From contig NZ_AVPT01000017.1 in NCBI RefSeq assembly GCF_000768335.1, positions 1-53,731 on the forward strand: a DNA stretch of 53,731 nucleotides. The letters run 5' to 3'. Below, one piece after another: positions 1 to 8,936 of the stretch (position 1 is the first letter of the stretch; each line of letters starts with the position of its first letter). Below the pieces are notes generated by a model, which did not search any database, was not told where the DNA came from, and worked only from the letters and a program-made list of their open reading frames with translations. The translations under genes were made by a program, and so were the position numbers. The stretch comes from Lysobacter arseniciresistens ZS79. GTDB lineage: Bacteria; Pseudomonadota; Gammaproteobacteria; Xanthomonadales; Xanthomonadaceae.

Positions 1-985
1 GGTGCGGGCGGGGCCGGCGGCGGCTCCGGGGCGGCCGGCGGCGGAGGCGGTGGCGGCATGTGCCCCGCCGGCGACACCACCAGCACCGGCTGCGATGCCG
101 GCTGCGCGGCCCAGGCGCCGTAGCCGGTGGCGAGGCCAAGCGCAACGACGGCGAGGATGCCGCCGAGCCGGCGCGAACGGGTTGGAGCGGGTTGCCTGAG
201 CATCGCGATTCTCTCCTTGAGCGGGTGGCCGTAGCCCCAGTGACAGCCCAGCGGCAGCGGCTGGGCCGCCAACTGGGCCTTGAACATCGCCTCGCCGTAG
301 GCGCGGCGTGCATGCGGGTGTCGCGCGACCACGCGCTGGTCGCAGGCCAGCTCCTGGTCGTGACGGAAGTGGCGCGCGGCCAGGTGCACCAGCGGGTTGA
401 ACCAGAACACGCTGCGCAGCGCGAGCACGGCCGCGTTGGCCTGCAGGTCGCCGTGGCGGACGTGGCAGCGTTCGTGCGCGAGCATCAGCCGGCGCTGCTC
501 GTCGCTGTAGGCGCGGTCGAAGTCGACCGGCACCACGATCCTCGGCGGGAACAGGCCGACCGTCGCCGGCAGTCCGCCGCGTCCCGCCGCCTGCAGCAGG
601 CCGTCGCCACGCGGCTGGAGCCGGCCGAGCGCGCGGCGGAAGCGCCGCTGCCGCCGGGCGAAGGCGAGCGCCATCACCACCGTTCCGGAAAGCCAGACCA
701 CCAGCCACGCCGGCGCGCCACCGCCGCCATCGACCGCCCCCGCCGCCAGCGCCTGCGGCACCGCGTTGCCGATCGCCAGCACCATCGACACGCCGGGCGA
801 CGTGGCGGGGGCGGCCGGCAGCAGCACCGCGACCATCGAGACGGGCACCAGCCACCACGCGCCATAACCCGCGGCAGCCCCGAACCGGCGGCGCAACGGC
901 GCCCGCAACAACAGCACCAGCACGATCGCGACGCCGCTGGCGACCGCCAGCTCGACCAGCACCCGCAGCAACTCAGCGGCTTCCA
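1..985 (-). CDS. BlaR1/MecR1-type M56 family membrane metallopeptidase, C-terminus beyond window
   Basis: Reading from the ATG at 985 gives a hydrophobic N-terminal segment, then further membrane stretches, then the zinc peptidase signature HERCH (HExxH) in LMLAHERCHVRHGD and a downstream ELACD that fits the third metal ligand region of family M56. Known members are membrane sensors that cleave, or trigger cleavage of, the partner BlaI/MecI repressor after cell-wall stress. The ATG overlaps the end of blaI, so the two are translationally coupled. After another hydrophobic segment (codons about 273-290) the chain becomes a proline-rich linker of seven or more consecutive prolines and is cut by the window edge at about residue 328. 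Such linkers in this group often precede a TonB-like C-terminal domain, but that part is not visible. Family assignment is firm; the inducing signal is unknown. Confidence 0.88.
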
Positions 986-1344
986 TCGTCGATCTCCTCG
1001 AGCAGGCGACGCAGCTCGGCGATATCGCGCTCGCTGAGCTTGCGGTGCTGGCTGAAGTGCGCGACCAGCGGAGCGACCCGGCCGCCGAACAGCCGCTCGA
1101 CCAGGCTTTCGCTTTCGTCGAGCACCCAGTCCTCGCGGCGCAGCACCGGCGAGTAGAGGTAGCGCCGGCCGTCCTTCTCGGCCGCGATAGCGCCCTTCTT
1201 CAGCAAACGGTTGAGCAGGGTCTTGATGGTCGGCTCCTGCCAGTCGCGGGTCCCGGCGAGCGCCGCGACCACGTCTTCCGCTGCCAACGGCTGGCGTTCC
1301 CACAGAACGTCCATCACGACGGACTCGGCTTCACTGATCTGCAT
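973..1344 (-). CDS. BlaI/MecI/CopY family winged-helix transcriptional repressor
   Basis: A 123-residue protein of the usual BlaI length. Residues 1-70 form the winged helix (ESVVMDVLWERQPL, then recognition-helix region PTIKTLLNRLLKKG and wing GRRYLYSP). The remainder is the dimerisation region, ending in a Leu/Glu-rich helix. It should repress its own operon and be inactivated through the M56 protein encoded directly downstream, whose start codon overlaps this gene's end. The start at 1344 is the first Met that gives the canonical MQISEAE N-terminus; longer readings run through the operator region. Two TTACA-N2-TGTAA dyads lie just upstream and match the TACA/TGTA half-sites known for BlaI and MecI, which supports autoregulation. 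Beta-lactam resistance is not implied: no beta-lactamase is visible here. Confidence 0.93.
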   Translation of the reverse strand: MQISEAESVVMDVLWERQPLAAEDVVAALAGTRDWQEPTIKTLLNRLLKKGAIAAEKDGRRYLYSPVLRREDWVLDESESLVERLFGGRVAPLVAHFSQHRKLSERDIAELRRLLEEIDDGSR

Positions 1345-1349
1345 TTCGT

Positions 1350-1400
1350 TTACACCTGTAACCGATATGCGGAAATTACACATGTAATTTCCCGTGTCAA
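1350..1400 (-). promoter_or_regulatory. blaI promoter with two BlaI operator-like dyads
   Basis: On the minus strand a perfect TTGACA (-35) lies at 1395-1400, with a plausible -10 TAATTT 16 bases downstream (1373-1378). One dyad, AAATTACA-CA-TGTAATTT with perfect 8-base arms (1373-1390), covers the spacer and -10. A second, TTACA-CC-TGTAA (1350-1361), sits over the ribosome-binding region just before the blaI ATG. The dyad centres are 26 bases apart. TACA/TGTA half-sites are the known recognition elements of BlaI/MecI. The sites also lie about 90-125 bases upstream of the divergent c-di-GMP gene at 1477, so shared control is possible but not shown. Confidence 0.75.
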
Positions 1401-1476
1401 GTGATGTCCCGGCACGCGGTCTCAAGCCCGCCGCGGCCAGGCCGATACCGGGAACACCTCCCTTCGACCCGGCCCG

Positions 1477-2784
1477 ATGCAGCCGCCCCACGCTCCCGCG
1501 CCCCCGCCTCCGGGCCTCGACGGCGAAACGGCCGGGCACCGGGTATTGCTGGTCGAGAACTCCCGCTCCTACGCGCAGATGCTCGCCGCCGAGCTGCGCG
1601 AGCGTCTGCAGCTGGAGGTGGTCGCGGTGTCGTCGCTGGCCGCCGCGCGCGAGGCGCTGCAGCACGGCCCACCGTTCTTCCTCGCCCTGACCGGGCTGGT
1701 CCTGCCCGACGCCGACCCCGCCCGCATCGCACGGCTGCTGGTCGACCACGGCCTGCCGATCGTGGTGGTCACCGGGGTCTACGACGACGCCACCCGCCAG
1801 CAGATGGCCGCGCTGCCGATCATCGACTACGTGCTGAAGGAGGCGCCGGACACCATCGACTACCTCGTCTGGCTGGTGCGCCGCCTCCACAGCAACCGCG
1901 GGATCGCCGCGCTGGTGGTCGAGCCGGCCGGTCCGGCGCGGGCCGAGACCAGCGCGCTGCTGGCGCTGTACGGGTTCCGCGTGTGCGAGCGCGACACCGG
2001 CGCCGCCGGGCTGCAGGCACTGTCGGCCGACCCGGCCATGCGGCTGGTGGTGGTCGACCACGACCTGGCCGACATGGACGGCGTCGAGTTCACCCGCCGC
2101 GCGCGCCAGGGCCGGCCGCGCGACATCCTGTCGATCGTCGGCGCCTCCAGCGGCGGCGGCGCCCCGCGCATCGCCCGCTTCCTCAAGCACGGCGCCAACG
2201 ACTTCATCGCCAAGCCCTACTCGCGCGAGGAGTTCATGTGCCGGATCTCGCAGAACGTCGACAACCTCGAACTGATCGGCACCCTGCAGGACCTCGCCAC
2301 CCGCGACTACCTGACCGGGCTGGCCAACCGCCGCCACTTCTTCGACGCCGGCCGCCGGGCGCTGGCCACGCAGCGTGGGCCGGTGTCGCTGGCGATGCTC
2401 GATATCGACCACTTCAAGCACATCAACGATACCCACGGCCACGAAGCCGGGGACGCCGCGCTGGTGGCGGTGGCCGCGGCGATCGCCGCCCACGCCCGGC
2501 CCGGCGACGTGGTCGCGCGCTTTGGCGGCGAGGAGTTCTGCGTGCTGGCCGGCGGGCTCGACGGTGACGCCGCGGTCGGGTTCTTCGAGCGGCTGCGCGA
2601 GTCGATCGCGGCGCTGCGGATTCCGTTCAGGCAGCAGTCGCTGTCACTGACCGTGAGCATCGGCGTCTGCCACCGGCACGACACCGACCTGTATGCCCTG
2701 CTGGCCGACGCCGACCGCCTGCTGTACCTGGCCAAGGCGGCGGGCCGCAACCGGATAGGCACCGATGTGCGGGTTCTGGCGTGA
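1477..2784 (+). CDS. PleD-like diguanylate cyclase, REC-REC-GGDEF
   Basis: 435 residues with two receiver-like domains (about 20-140 and 143-262) followed by GGDEF (about 272-430). The cyclase motif is GGEEF (350-354), with a product-inhibition RxxD site (R341-D344) exactly five residues upstream, so an active, feedback-inhibited c-di-GMP synthase is expected. Only the second receiver is complete: D194 in VVVDHDLADMDG is the phospho-acceptor and K246 the conserved lysine. In the first receiver the acceptor position is T72 (LALTGLVLPD), so it probably works as a dimerisation adaptor, as proposed for the second receiver of Caulobacter PleD. No histidine kinase is adjacent. The start is the first available start codon of the frame; no clear Shine-Dalgarno sequence is visible. 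It heads a co-directional group of three c-di-GMP genes. Confidence 0.9.
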   Translation: MQPPHAPAPPPPGLDGETAGHRVLLVENSRSYAQMLAAELRERLQLEVVAVSSLAAAREALQHGPPFFLALTGLVLPDADPARIARLLVDHGLPIVVVTGVYDDATRQQMAALPIIDYVLKEAPDTIDYLVWLVRRLHSNRGIAALVVEPAGPARAETSALLALYGFRVCERDTGAAGLQALSADPAMRLVVVDHDLADMDGVEFTRRARQGRPRDILSIVGASSGGGAPRIARFLKHGANDFIAKPYSREEFMCRISQNVDNLELIGTLQDLATRDYLTGLANRRHFFDAGRRALATQRGPVSLAMLDIDHFKHINDTHGHEAGDAALVAVAAAIAAHARPGDVVARFGGEEFCVLAGGLDGDAAVGFFERLRESIAALRIPFRQQSLSLTVSIGVCHRHDTDLYALLADADRLLYLAKAAGRNRIGTDVRVLA

Positions 2785-2923
2785 CGGCGCGGCGTGCACG
2801 CGCGCGGCACGCGCGAACGGTATCGTGGACTTTCGCGGCCTCCGGCCAGCGCCAGCGCGGCCGCACCACCCCATGGCCCGCGTATTTCCCTGAACCGGTT
2901 CCACTGGAACACCTGACCTGTCG

Positions 2924-4150
2924 ATGATGCTGCAGGAGCTGAAAATCGGAACGGGCCAGCTGTCGGCGGGCATGTACGTCTGCCGGCTGGACCGGCCGTG
3001 GACCGGCGCGCCGTTCCCGCTGCAGGGCTTCCTGGTGCAGCCGGGCACGCAGCTGGACTGGCTGCGCGAACACTGCCACTGGGTCTGGATCGACGTCCGT
3101 CGCGGCACCGCGCCAGCCGGGCGCCCGGCGGTGGCTGCCGCGGCGGCCATGGACACCGGCGACCGGCTGATCGGCAGCGTCGTGCACGTCGACACCGTGC
3201 CGTTTGCCGAGGAACTGCCCGCCGCGCACCAGGCCCATGACAACGCCGCGCGCCTGGCCGCGCGGATCCTCGCCGACGTGCAGGCCGGCCACAAGCTGGC
3301 CGCCAGCGAGGTGCGGACCGCGGCCGAGCCGGTGGTCCACAGCGTGCTGCGCAACGCCGACGCGCTGTTCTGGGTGAACGCGCTGCAGCGCCACGACAGT
3401 TACGCCTACGGGCACGCGATCAACTGCTGCGTGCTGGCCGCCGCGTTCGGCCGCCACCTCGGCCTGCCGGAGGACCTGCTGGTCGACCTGGCCAGCGGTG
3501 GGCTGCTGCTCGACGTCGGCAAGACCCAGCTGCCGCACGCGTTGCTGGCCGACCCCGGCCCGCTCGACGAGGCGGCAATGGAGCAGGTGCGCACCCACGT
3601 CGAGCTCGGCCAGGCCATCCTCGCCGACAGCGACGAACCCCACGCGGCCACGGTGGTGCAGATGCTGCGCACCCACCACGAGCGCTGGGACGGTTCGGGC
3701 TACCCGGATGGGCTGATGGCCCGCGCGATCCCGCTGGCGGGCCGGATGGCCGCGATCATCGACAGTTTCGACGCGATGACCAGCCTGCGCGCGCACGCCC
3801 CCGCACAGGCGCGGCACGAAGCCCTGCAGGAGCTCTACCGCAACCGCGGCCGGCTCTACCACGGCGAGCTTGTCGAACAGTTCACCGGCTGCCTCGGGGT
3901 ATACCCGACCGGTTCGCTGGTGGAGTTGAGCACCGGCGAGGTCGCCGTGGTGATGACCCAGAATCCGAGCCGCCGCCTGCGCCCGCTGGTGATGCTGCTG
4001 ACCGGTGCCGACAAGGTCCCGCGCGACGTGTTCAGCCCGCTGGACCTGATGCTGCAGCCCGAGGGCGAGCCGGTGTCGAAGCAGGTCAACATCGTCCGCC
4101 CGCTGCCGGTGGGTGCCCACGGCCTCGACCCAGCCGAGCTGTTCCTGTGA
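2924..4150 (+). CDS. DUF3391/HD-GYP domain protein with substituted HD motif
   Basis: 408 residues: an N-terminal DUF3391-type domain (about 1-130) followed by HD-GYP (about 140-310), the family that hydrolyses c-di-GMP with a di- or tri-iron centre. The GYP signature HHERWDGSGYP (H251-P261), H164, K200, H225 and FDA (about 279-281) are present, but the HD dyad reads L196-D197 (GGLLLDVGK; codon CTC at 3509-3511), so one metal-ligand histidine is missing. The protein may be a weak phosphodiesterase or a c-di-GMP sensor. A one-base error (CAC to CTC) would give the same picture. The gene follows the PleD-like cyclase by 139 bases, and its stop overlaps the GTG start of the next gene (GTGA). A 13-base palindrome GTTCCACTGGAAC lies at 2898-2910, just before the start. 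Confidence 0.88.
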   Translation: MMLQELKIGTGQLSAGMYVCRLDRPWTGAPFPLQGFLVQPGTQLDWLREHCHWVWIDVRRGTAPAGRPAVAAAAAMDTGDRLIGSVVHVDTVPFAEELPAAHQAHDNAARLAARILADVQAGHKLAASEVRTAAEPVVHSVLRNADALFWVNALQRHDSYAYGHAINCCVLAAAFGRHLGLPEDLLVDLASGGLLLDVGKTQLPHALLADPGPLDEAAMEQVRTHVELGQAILADSDEPHAATVVQMLRTHHERWDGSGYPDGLMARAIPLAGRMAAIIDSFDAMTSLRAHAPAQARHEALQELYRNRGRLYHGELVEQFTGCLGVYPTGSLVELSTGEVAVVMTQNPSRRLRPLVMLLTGADKVPRDVFSPLDLMLQPEGEPVSKQVNIVRPLPVGAHGLDPAELFL

Positions 4151-5388
4151 CGCGCGCCGGACTGTTGCAGCGGGTGTCCTCGCTGCTCGCAACGCAGCCG
4201 TCCGGCGACGGCGTGCTTGGCGTGATGCTGGTCCGCCTGCAGCGCCTGCCCGAGATCCGCATCGCCCATGGCTACGCGGCCGGCGAGGCGCTTGCCGCGG
4301 CGACCGCGCAGTCGATCGGCCAGACCCTGCGCCCCGGCGACGAGGTCCACGTACTGGACGACGCCGAGCTGGCGGTGCTGCTGCCGCACCTGCGCGACGG
4401 CAACCACGCGCTGCTGGCCGGGCTGCGGGTGCTGCGCATCCTCGATGCGCCGGTGGTCTTCGGCGAGCGTGCCGTGCCGGTCTCGGCGGCGGTCGGCCTG
4501 GCGGTCGGCCCGGACCAGGGCGAGGACCCGGAAACCCTGCTGCGCCGCGCCGGCATCGCGGCCGGGCAGGCGCGCCGCGGCAGCGAGCGCTGCGTGCTGT
4601 ACCGCGCCGGCAGCGACGCCACCGGCGTGCCCTACGAACTGCTGCGCGCGGCCCTCGCCGGCAACCGGCTCGAAGTCCACCTGCAGCCGATCCTCGACCT
4701 CGCCCGGCGCCGCTGGGTCGGCATCGAGTCGCTGGCACGCTGGCGCGACCCCGAGGGAGGACTGGTGCCGCCGCTGGAGTTCATCCCGCTCGCCGAGGAC
4801 ACCGGGCTGGTCGCCGACCTGACCCGCTGGAGCCTCAACACCAGCCTGCGCCACGCGGCCCGTGCCCGGCGCGCGGTGGCGGACCTCGGGGTGTCGGTCA
4901 ACCTGTCGCCACGGGTGTTCGGCCAGCGCGATTTCGTCGCCCAGGTGCTGTCGTCGCTCGACGTCTGGGACCTGCCGGCCTCGGCGCTCACGCTGGAGGT
5001 CACCGAGACCGCGCTGATGGAGGACCCGGCCACCGGCTTCGCCCTGCTGGAGCGGTTGCGCGCGGAGGACATCGGCATCTCGATCGACGACTTCGGTTCG
5101 GGCTATTCCTCGCTGGCCTACCTCAAGCACCTGCCGGCGACAGAACTGAAGATCGACCGCGCGTTCGTGACCGACCTGTGCCGCGACCGGCGCTCGGAGC
5201 AGCTGGTCCACTCGATCATCGACCTCGGCCACGACCTCGGCATGGAAATCGTGGCCGAGGGCGTGGAGGACGCCGACACGCTTGAACGGCTGGCGCGGCT
5301 GGGCTGCGACCGTGCCCAGGGCATGCATATCGAACGGCCGCAGCCGGCCGGGACGCTGATCGACCTGCTCGCCCGCGAAGCGGCCTGA
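4147..5388 (+). CDS. Degenerate-GGDEF/EAL c-di-GMP phosphodiesterase
   Basis: 413 residues, starting at the GTG that overlaps the previous stop by four bases, so it is translationally coupled to the HD-GYP gene. Residues 20-155 keep a GGDEF-like fold, but the signature reads DDAEL (71-75) and cannot support cyclase activity. The EAL domain (about 162-410) reads ESL (E194), followed by SVNLSP, EVTETALM, the DDFGSGYSS loop, LKIDRAFV, AEGVED and AQG. These are the metal- and substrate-binding elements of active EAL enzymes, so hydrolysis of c-di-GMP to pGpG is likely. No membrane segments or sensory domain are visible, so it probably acts in the cytoplasm with its operon partners. It converges on transketolase, with 54 bases between the stops. 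Confidence 0.9.
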   Translation: MTRAGLLQRVSSLLATQPSGDGVLGVMLVRLQRLPEIRIAHGYAAGEALAAATAQSIGQTLRPGDEVHVLDDAELAVLLPHLRDGNHALLAGLRVLRILDAPVVFGERAVPVSAAVGLAVGPDQGEDPETLLRRAGIAAGQARRGSERCVLYRAGSDATGVPYELLRAALAGNRLEVHLQPILDLARRRWVGIESLARWRDPEGGLVPPLEFIPLAEDTGLVADLTRWSLNTSLRHAARARRAVADLGVSVNLSPRVFGQRDFVAQVLSSLDVWDLPASALTLEVTETALMEDPATGFALLERLRAEDIGISIDDFGSGYSSLAYLKHLPATELKIDRAFVTDLCRDRRSEQLVHSIIDLGHDLGMEIVAEGVEDADTLERLARLGCDRAQGMHIERPQPAGTLIDLLAREAA

Positions 5389-5395
5389 GCCCGTC

Positions 5396-5427
5396 CGGTC
5401 GCCGCGCGGCACGTCACCGCGCGACCG
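5396..5427. terminator. Possible bidirectional hairpin between convergent genes
   Basis: The short gap between the EAL gene and transketolase holds an imperfect GC-rich inverted repeat: cggt-cgc-cgcgcgg (5396-5409) against ccgcgcg-accg (5417-5427), with a three-base bulge. No T-run follows on either side, so intrinsic termination is uncertain. Confidence 0.3.
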
Positions 5428-5442
5428 ACCGCGGCGGCCGCG

Positions 5443-7431
5443 TCACAGCGCGCGCGCCACCTCGACCACGCGCTCGACGGTGAAGCCGAAGTGTGGGAAC
5501 AGCTTGCCGGCCGGGGCGCTGGCGCCGAAGCTGTCGATGCCGATCACCGCACCGTCCAGACCCACGTACTTGCGCCAGAAGTCGGACACGCCGGCCTCGA
5601 TCGCGACGCGCCTGCGGCAGGCCTTCGGCAGCACCGACTCGCGATAGGCGGCGTCCTGGCGGTCGAACACGTCGGTCGACGGCATCGACACGACGCGCAC
5701 CCCGTCGCCCAGCTGCGCGGCCGCCTGCATCGCCAGGCCGACCTCGGAGCCGGTCGCGATCAGGATGACCTCCGGCGTGCCAGCCGAGTCCTTCAGCACG
5801 TAGCCGCCGCGCGCGATGTCGGCGACCTGCGCGTCGCTGCGCGGCTGGTGGTCGAGGTTCTGGCGCGAGAACACCAGGCAGCTCGGGCCGTCGGCACGCT
5901 GGATCGCGGCACGCCACGACACCGCCGACTCGACCGCGTCGCACGGGCGCCAGACGTCGTTGTGCGGGATGTAGCGCAGGCTCGCCATGTGCTCGACCGG
6001 CTGGTGGGTCGGGCCGTCCTCGCCCAGGCCGATCGAATCGTGGGTGTAGACGTGGATCGCGTGCGCGCCCATCAGCGCGCTCATGCGCACGGCGTTGCGG
6101 GCGTAGTCGCTGAACACCAGGAAGGTCGCGTCGTACGGGATGAAGCCGCCGTGCAGGTTCAGGCCGTTGCTGATCGCGGTCATCGCGAACTCGCGAACGC
6201 CGTAATAGATGTAGTTGGCGTCCGGGTCGCTGCTGTTGGCCGACTTGCTGCCGCTCCACAGGGTGAGGTTGGAGTGCGCGAGGTCGGCCGAGCCGCCGAT
6301 CAGCTCGGGCAGGCGCGGCGCGAAGGCCTCGATCGCCATCTGCGAGGCCTTGCGCGAGGCGACCACCGGGCCATCGGCCTGCAGCTTGGCGATGTACGCG
6401 TCGGCCGCGGCGAGGAAGCCTTCCGGCAGTTCGGCGTGGCTGCGGCGGGTCAGTTCGGCGGCCAGCTCGGGGAAGCGCTGCGCGTACCTGTCGAACGCCT
6501 GGTTCCACTGCGCCTCGCGCACGGTGCCGGCATCGCCGACGCGCCAGCCGTCGTAGACCGCCTGCGGGATCACGAACGGCTCGTGCTCCCAGCACAGGCC
6601 GGTGCGGCAGGCGGCGATCTCTTCCAGCCCAAGCGGCGCGCCGTGGCTGGATTCCTTGCCGGCCTTGTTCGGCGAGCCGTAGCCGATGGTGGTGCGGCAG
6701 CAGACCAGGGTCGGTTTGTCGGTGCAGGCCAGCGCCTGATCAATCGCGGCCTTGATCGAATCGGCATCGTGGCCGTCGACGCCGCGCACCACGTTCCAGC
6801 CGTAGGCCTCGAAGCGCGCCGGAGTGTCGTCGGTGAACCAGCCGGCGGTGTCGCCGTCGATGCTGATGTGGTTGTCGTCCCAGAACGCGACCAGCTTGTG
6901 CAGGCCCCAGGTCCCGGCCAGCGAGGCGGCCTCGTGCGAGATGCCTTCCATCAGGCAGCCGTCGCCCATGAACACCCAGGTGCGGTGGTCGACGATCTCA
7001 TGCTCGGGGCGGTTGAAGCGCTGCGCCAGCAGCTTCTCGGCCAGCGCCATGCCGACCGCGTTGGCGAAACCCTGGCCGAGCGGGCCGGTGGTGGTCTCCA
7101 CGCCCGGGGTCATGAAGTTCTCCGGGTGGCCCGGGGTCTTCGACTCGAGCTGGCGGAAGTTCTTCAGGTCGTCGATCGACAGCTCGTAGCCGGCCAGGTG
7201 CAGCAGCGCGTACTGCAGCATCGAGCCGTGTCCGTTGGACAGCACGAAGCGGTCGCGGTTGAACCAGGTCGGGTTGGCCGGGTTGTGGCTCAGGTAGTCG
7301 TTCCAGAGCACCTCGGCGATGTCGGCCATGCCCATCGGCATGCCCGGGTGGCCGGAGTTGGCCGCCTGCACGGCATCGATGGCGAGGAAGCGGACGGCGT
7401 TGGCGAGGTCGCGACGGGAGGGACTGGGCAT
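5443..7431 (-). CDS. tkt: Transketolase
   Basis: 662 residues, the normal size for a bacterial transketolase, a thiamine-diphosphate enzyme moving two-carbon units in the non-oxidative pentose phosphate pathway. Visible landmarks are the N-terminal region with [16 protein letters not shown], the cofactor-binding GDGCLMEG followed by an asparagine-containing [10 protein letters not shown], the pyrimidine domain ([15 protein letters not shown] to the YARNAVR region), and the C-terminal domain with [13 protein letters not shown] and VVSMPS. The ATG at 7431 gives the canonical [12 protein letters not shown] start; an upstream reading would add 14 unrelated residues. A GACAAT -10-like hexamer lies at 7464-7469. 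The product links to rpiA at the other end of the window in the same pathway, but the two are not co-transcribed. Confidence 0.97.
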   Translation of the reverse strand: MPSPSRRDLANAVRFLAIDAVQAANSGHPGMPMGMADIAEVLWNDYLSHNPANPTWFNRDRFVLSNGHGSMLQYALLHLAGYELSIDDLKNFRQLESKTPGHPENFMTPGVETTTGPLGQGFANAVGMALAEKLLAQRFNRPEHEIVDHRTWVFMGDGCLMEGISHEAASLAGTWGLHKLVAFWDDNHISIDGDTAGWFTDDTPARFEAYGWNVVRGVDGHDADSIKAAIDQALACTDKPTLVCCRTTIGYGSPNKAGKESSHGAPLGLEEIAACRTGLCWEHEPFVIPQAVYDGWRVGDAGTVREAQWNQAFDRYAQRFPELAAELTRRSHAELPEGFLAAADAYIAKLQADGPVVASRKASQMAIEAFAPRLPELIGGSADLAHSNLTLWSGSKSANSSDPDANYIYYGVREFAMTAISNGLNLHGGFIPYDATFLVFSDYARNAVRMSALMGAHAIHVYTHDSIGLGEDGPTHQPVEHMASLRYIPHNDVWRPCDAVESAVSWRAAIQRADGPSCLVFSRQNLDHQPRSDAQVADIARGGYVLKDSAGTPEVILIATGSEVGLAMQAAAQLGDGVRVVSMPSTDVFDRQDAAYRESVLPKACRRRVAIEAGVSDFWRKYVGLDGAVIGIDSFGASAPAGKLFPHFGFTVERVVEVARAL

Positions 7432-7525
7432 GGTCGGCTGGCGGCGAAGCGGTGGAGCCGTCCATTGTCCCATCCCCTGCCGACCGTGTCGCGCCGGGGC
7501 GGCCGGGCGGTCGCCCGAACCGCGC

Positions 7526-8839
7526 TCAGTCGGCCAGCAGTTCCGGCGGCGGGTCGATCTCGCCGCGCGACACCACCGCCGCCGCGGCGAGGTCGCCGGT
7601 CACGTTCAGCGTGGTCCGGCACATGTCGAGGAAGCGGTCGACGCCGAGGATCAGGCCGATGCCCTCCGGCGGTACCCCGACCATGCCGCAGATCAGCGCC
7701 ACCACCGGCAGCGAGCCGGCCGGTACGCCGGCGGTGCCGATGCCGCCGAGGATGCACACGAACATCACCGTGACCTGCTGGCCCAGGCTCAGGTCGACCC
7801 CGAAGAACTGCGCCAGGAACAGCACCGTCACGCCCTCGAACAGCGCGGTGCCATTCTGGTTGGCGGTGGCGCCGACGGTCAGCACGAAGCGCGAGACCTT
7901 GCGCGGCAGGCCCAGTTGCTCGTCGGCCACGCGCAGGGCGGTCGGCAGGGTGGCGTTGGACGATGCGGTCGAGAACGCCATCACCATCGCTTCCTGGATG
8001 CCCTTGAAAAACTTCGCCGGCGAATAGCCACCGGCGAACCTGAGCGCGGCCGAATAGACCACGAACATGTGGATCGCCAGCGCCAGCACCACCACGCCGA
8101 CGTAGGCGCCCAGCCGCGCCAGCAGGTCCCAGCCGAACAGCGCGGCGAGGTTGAACATGAAGCAGAACACCGCGTACGGCGCAAGCCGGATGACCAGCCC
8201 GATCAGCGTCATCGACACCTCGAACAGCCCCTCGATGCCGCGCTGCAGGGTCTCGGTGGCGGCGCTGCGGGTCAGCACCAGGCCGACGCCGATCATCAGC
8301 GCGAAGAACATCACCGCCAGGATCGCGTTGTCGGCCGCGGCCGCGACCACGTTGTCGGGCACGATCGACAGCAGCATGTTGATGCCCTGCGGCTGGTCGG
8401 CGCTGGAGCCGACGATCGCGGCGGCGCGGTCGGAGCCCTCGGCCAGCATCTGCGCGGCGGCGGCGCGGTCGACGCCAGCGCCGGGCTCCAGCCAGTTGAC
8501 CAGCAGCAGGCCGATCAGCACCGCGATGCCGGACACCACCACGGTGTACGCCAGCGTGCGCCAGCCGACCCGGCCGAGCGACCGCACGTCGCCCATCTCG
8601 GCGATGCCGACCACCAGCGCCGAGAACAGCAGCGGGATCACCAGCATGAAGATCAGCCGCAGGAACAGCGTGCCGGCCGGCTGGGTCACGTAGCTGGTCA
8701 GCCACTGCACCCACGGCGCGTCGGCGCCGGACACGTAATGGGCGATGAGCCCGACCAGCAGGCCGGCGCCAAAGCCGATCGCCATCTTCCAGTGCAGCGG
8801 CAAGGCCCGCTTGCCAGCGCCGGTGTTCGCTTCGGTCAT
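7526..8839 (-). CDS. Dicarboxylate/amino acid:cation symporter (DAACS family)
   Basis: 437 residues with about eight hydrophobic segments and the re-entrant-loop signatures of the GltP/DctA/excitatory amino acid transporter family: the serine-rich [25 protein letters not shown] (equivalent to the NMDGT sodium/substrate site), [11 protein letters not shown] and [16 protein letters not shown]. It should import glutamate, aspartate or C4-dicarboxylates across the inner membrane with Na+ or H+. The exact substrate cannot be read from the sequence; Q replaces the usual M/D pattern in the NMDGT motif (NQNGT). An A/Q-rich insertion around residues 120-160 lies in the periplasmic loop region. The gene is co-directional with transketolase (94 bases downstream) and with batD upstream; co-transcription is not evident. 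Confidence 0.93.
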   Translation of the reverse strand: MTEANTGAGKRALPLHWKMAIGFGAGLLVGLIAHYVSGADAPWVQWLTSYVTQPAGTLFLRLIFMLVIPLLFSALVVGIAEMGDVRSLGRVGWRTLAYTVVVSGIAVLIGLLLVNWLEPGAGVDRAAAAQMLAEGSDRAAAIVGSSADQPQGINMLLSIVPDNVVAAAADNAILAVMFFALMIGVGLVLTRSAATETLQRGIEGLFEVSMTLIGLVIRLAPYAVFCFMFNLAALFGWDLLARLGAYVGVVVLALAIHMFVVYSAALRFAGGYSPAKFFKGIQEAMVMAFSTASSNATLPTALRVADEQLGLPRKVSRFVLTVGATANQNGTALFEGVTVLFLAQFFGVDLSLGQQVTVMFVCILGGIGTAGVPAGSLPVVALICGMVGVPPEGIGLILGVDRFLDMCRTTLNVTGDLAAAAVVSRGEIDPPPELLAD

Positions 8840-8936
8840 GTTCGCGCGGTTCCCCTCGACAATCGGGCGAGCTTAACAAACCGCGACGGGCCCACTTCCG
8901 ACCCGCCGCGGCCGGCAAACCATGAACAGGTGGGAC

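Noticed and set aside
1394-1476. An earlier start for the PleD-like protein
   Set aside because: The frame has no start codon between its upstream stop and 1477, and the receiver domain begins at about residue 20 of the chosen protein.
5443-8839. Symporter and transketolase as a functional operon
   Set aside because: They are co-directional, but a -10-like sequence lies in the 94-base gap and no functional link is apparent.
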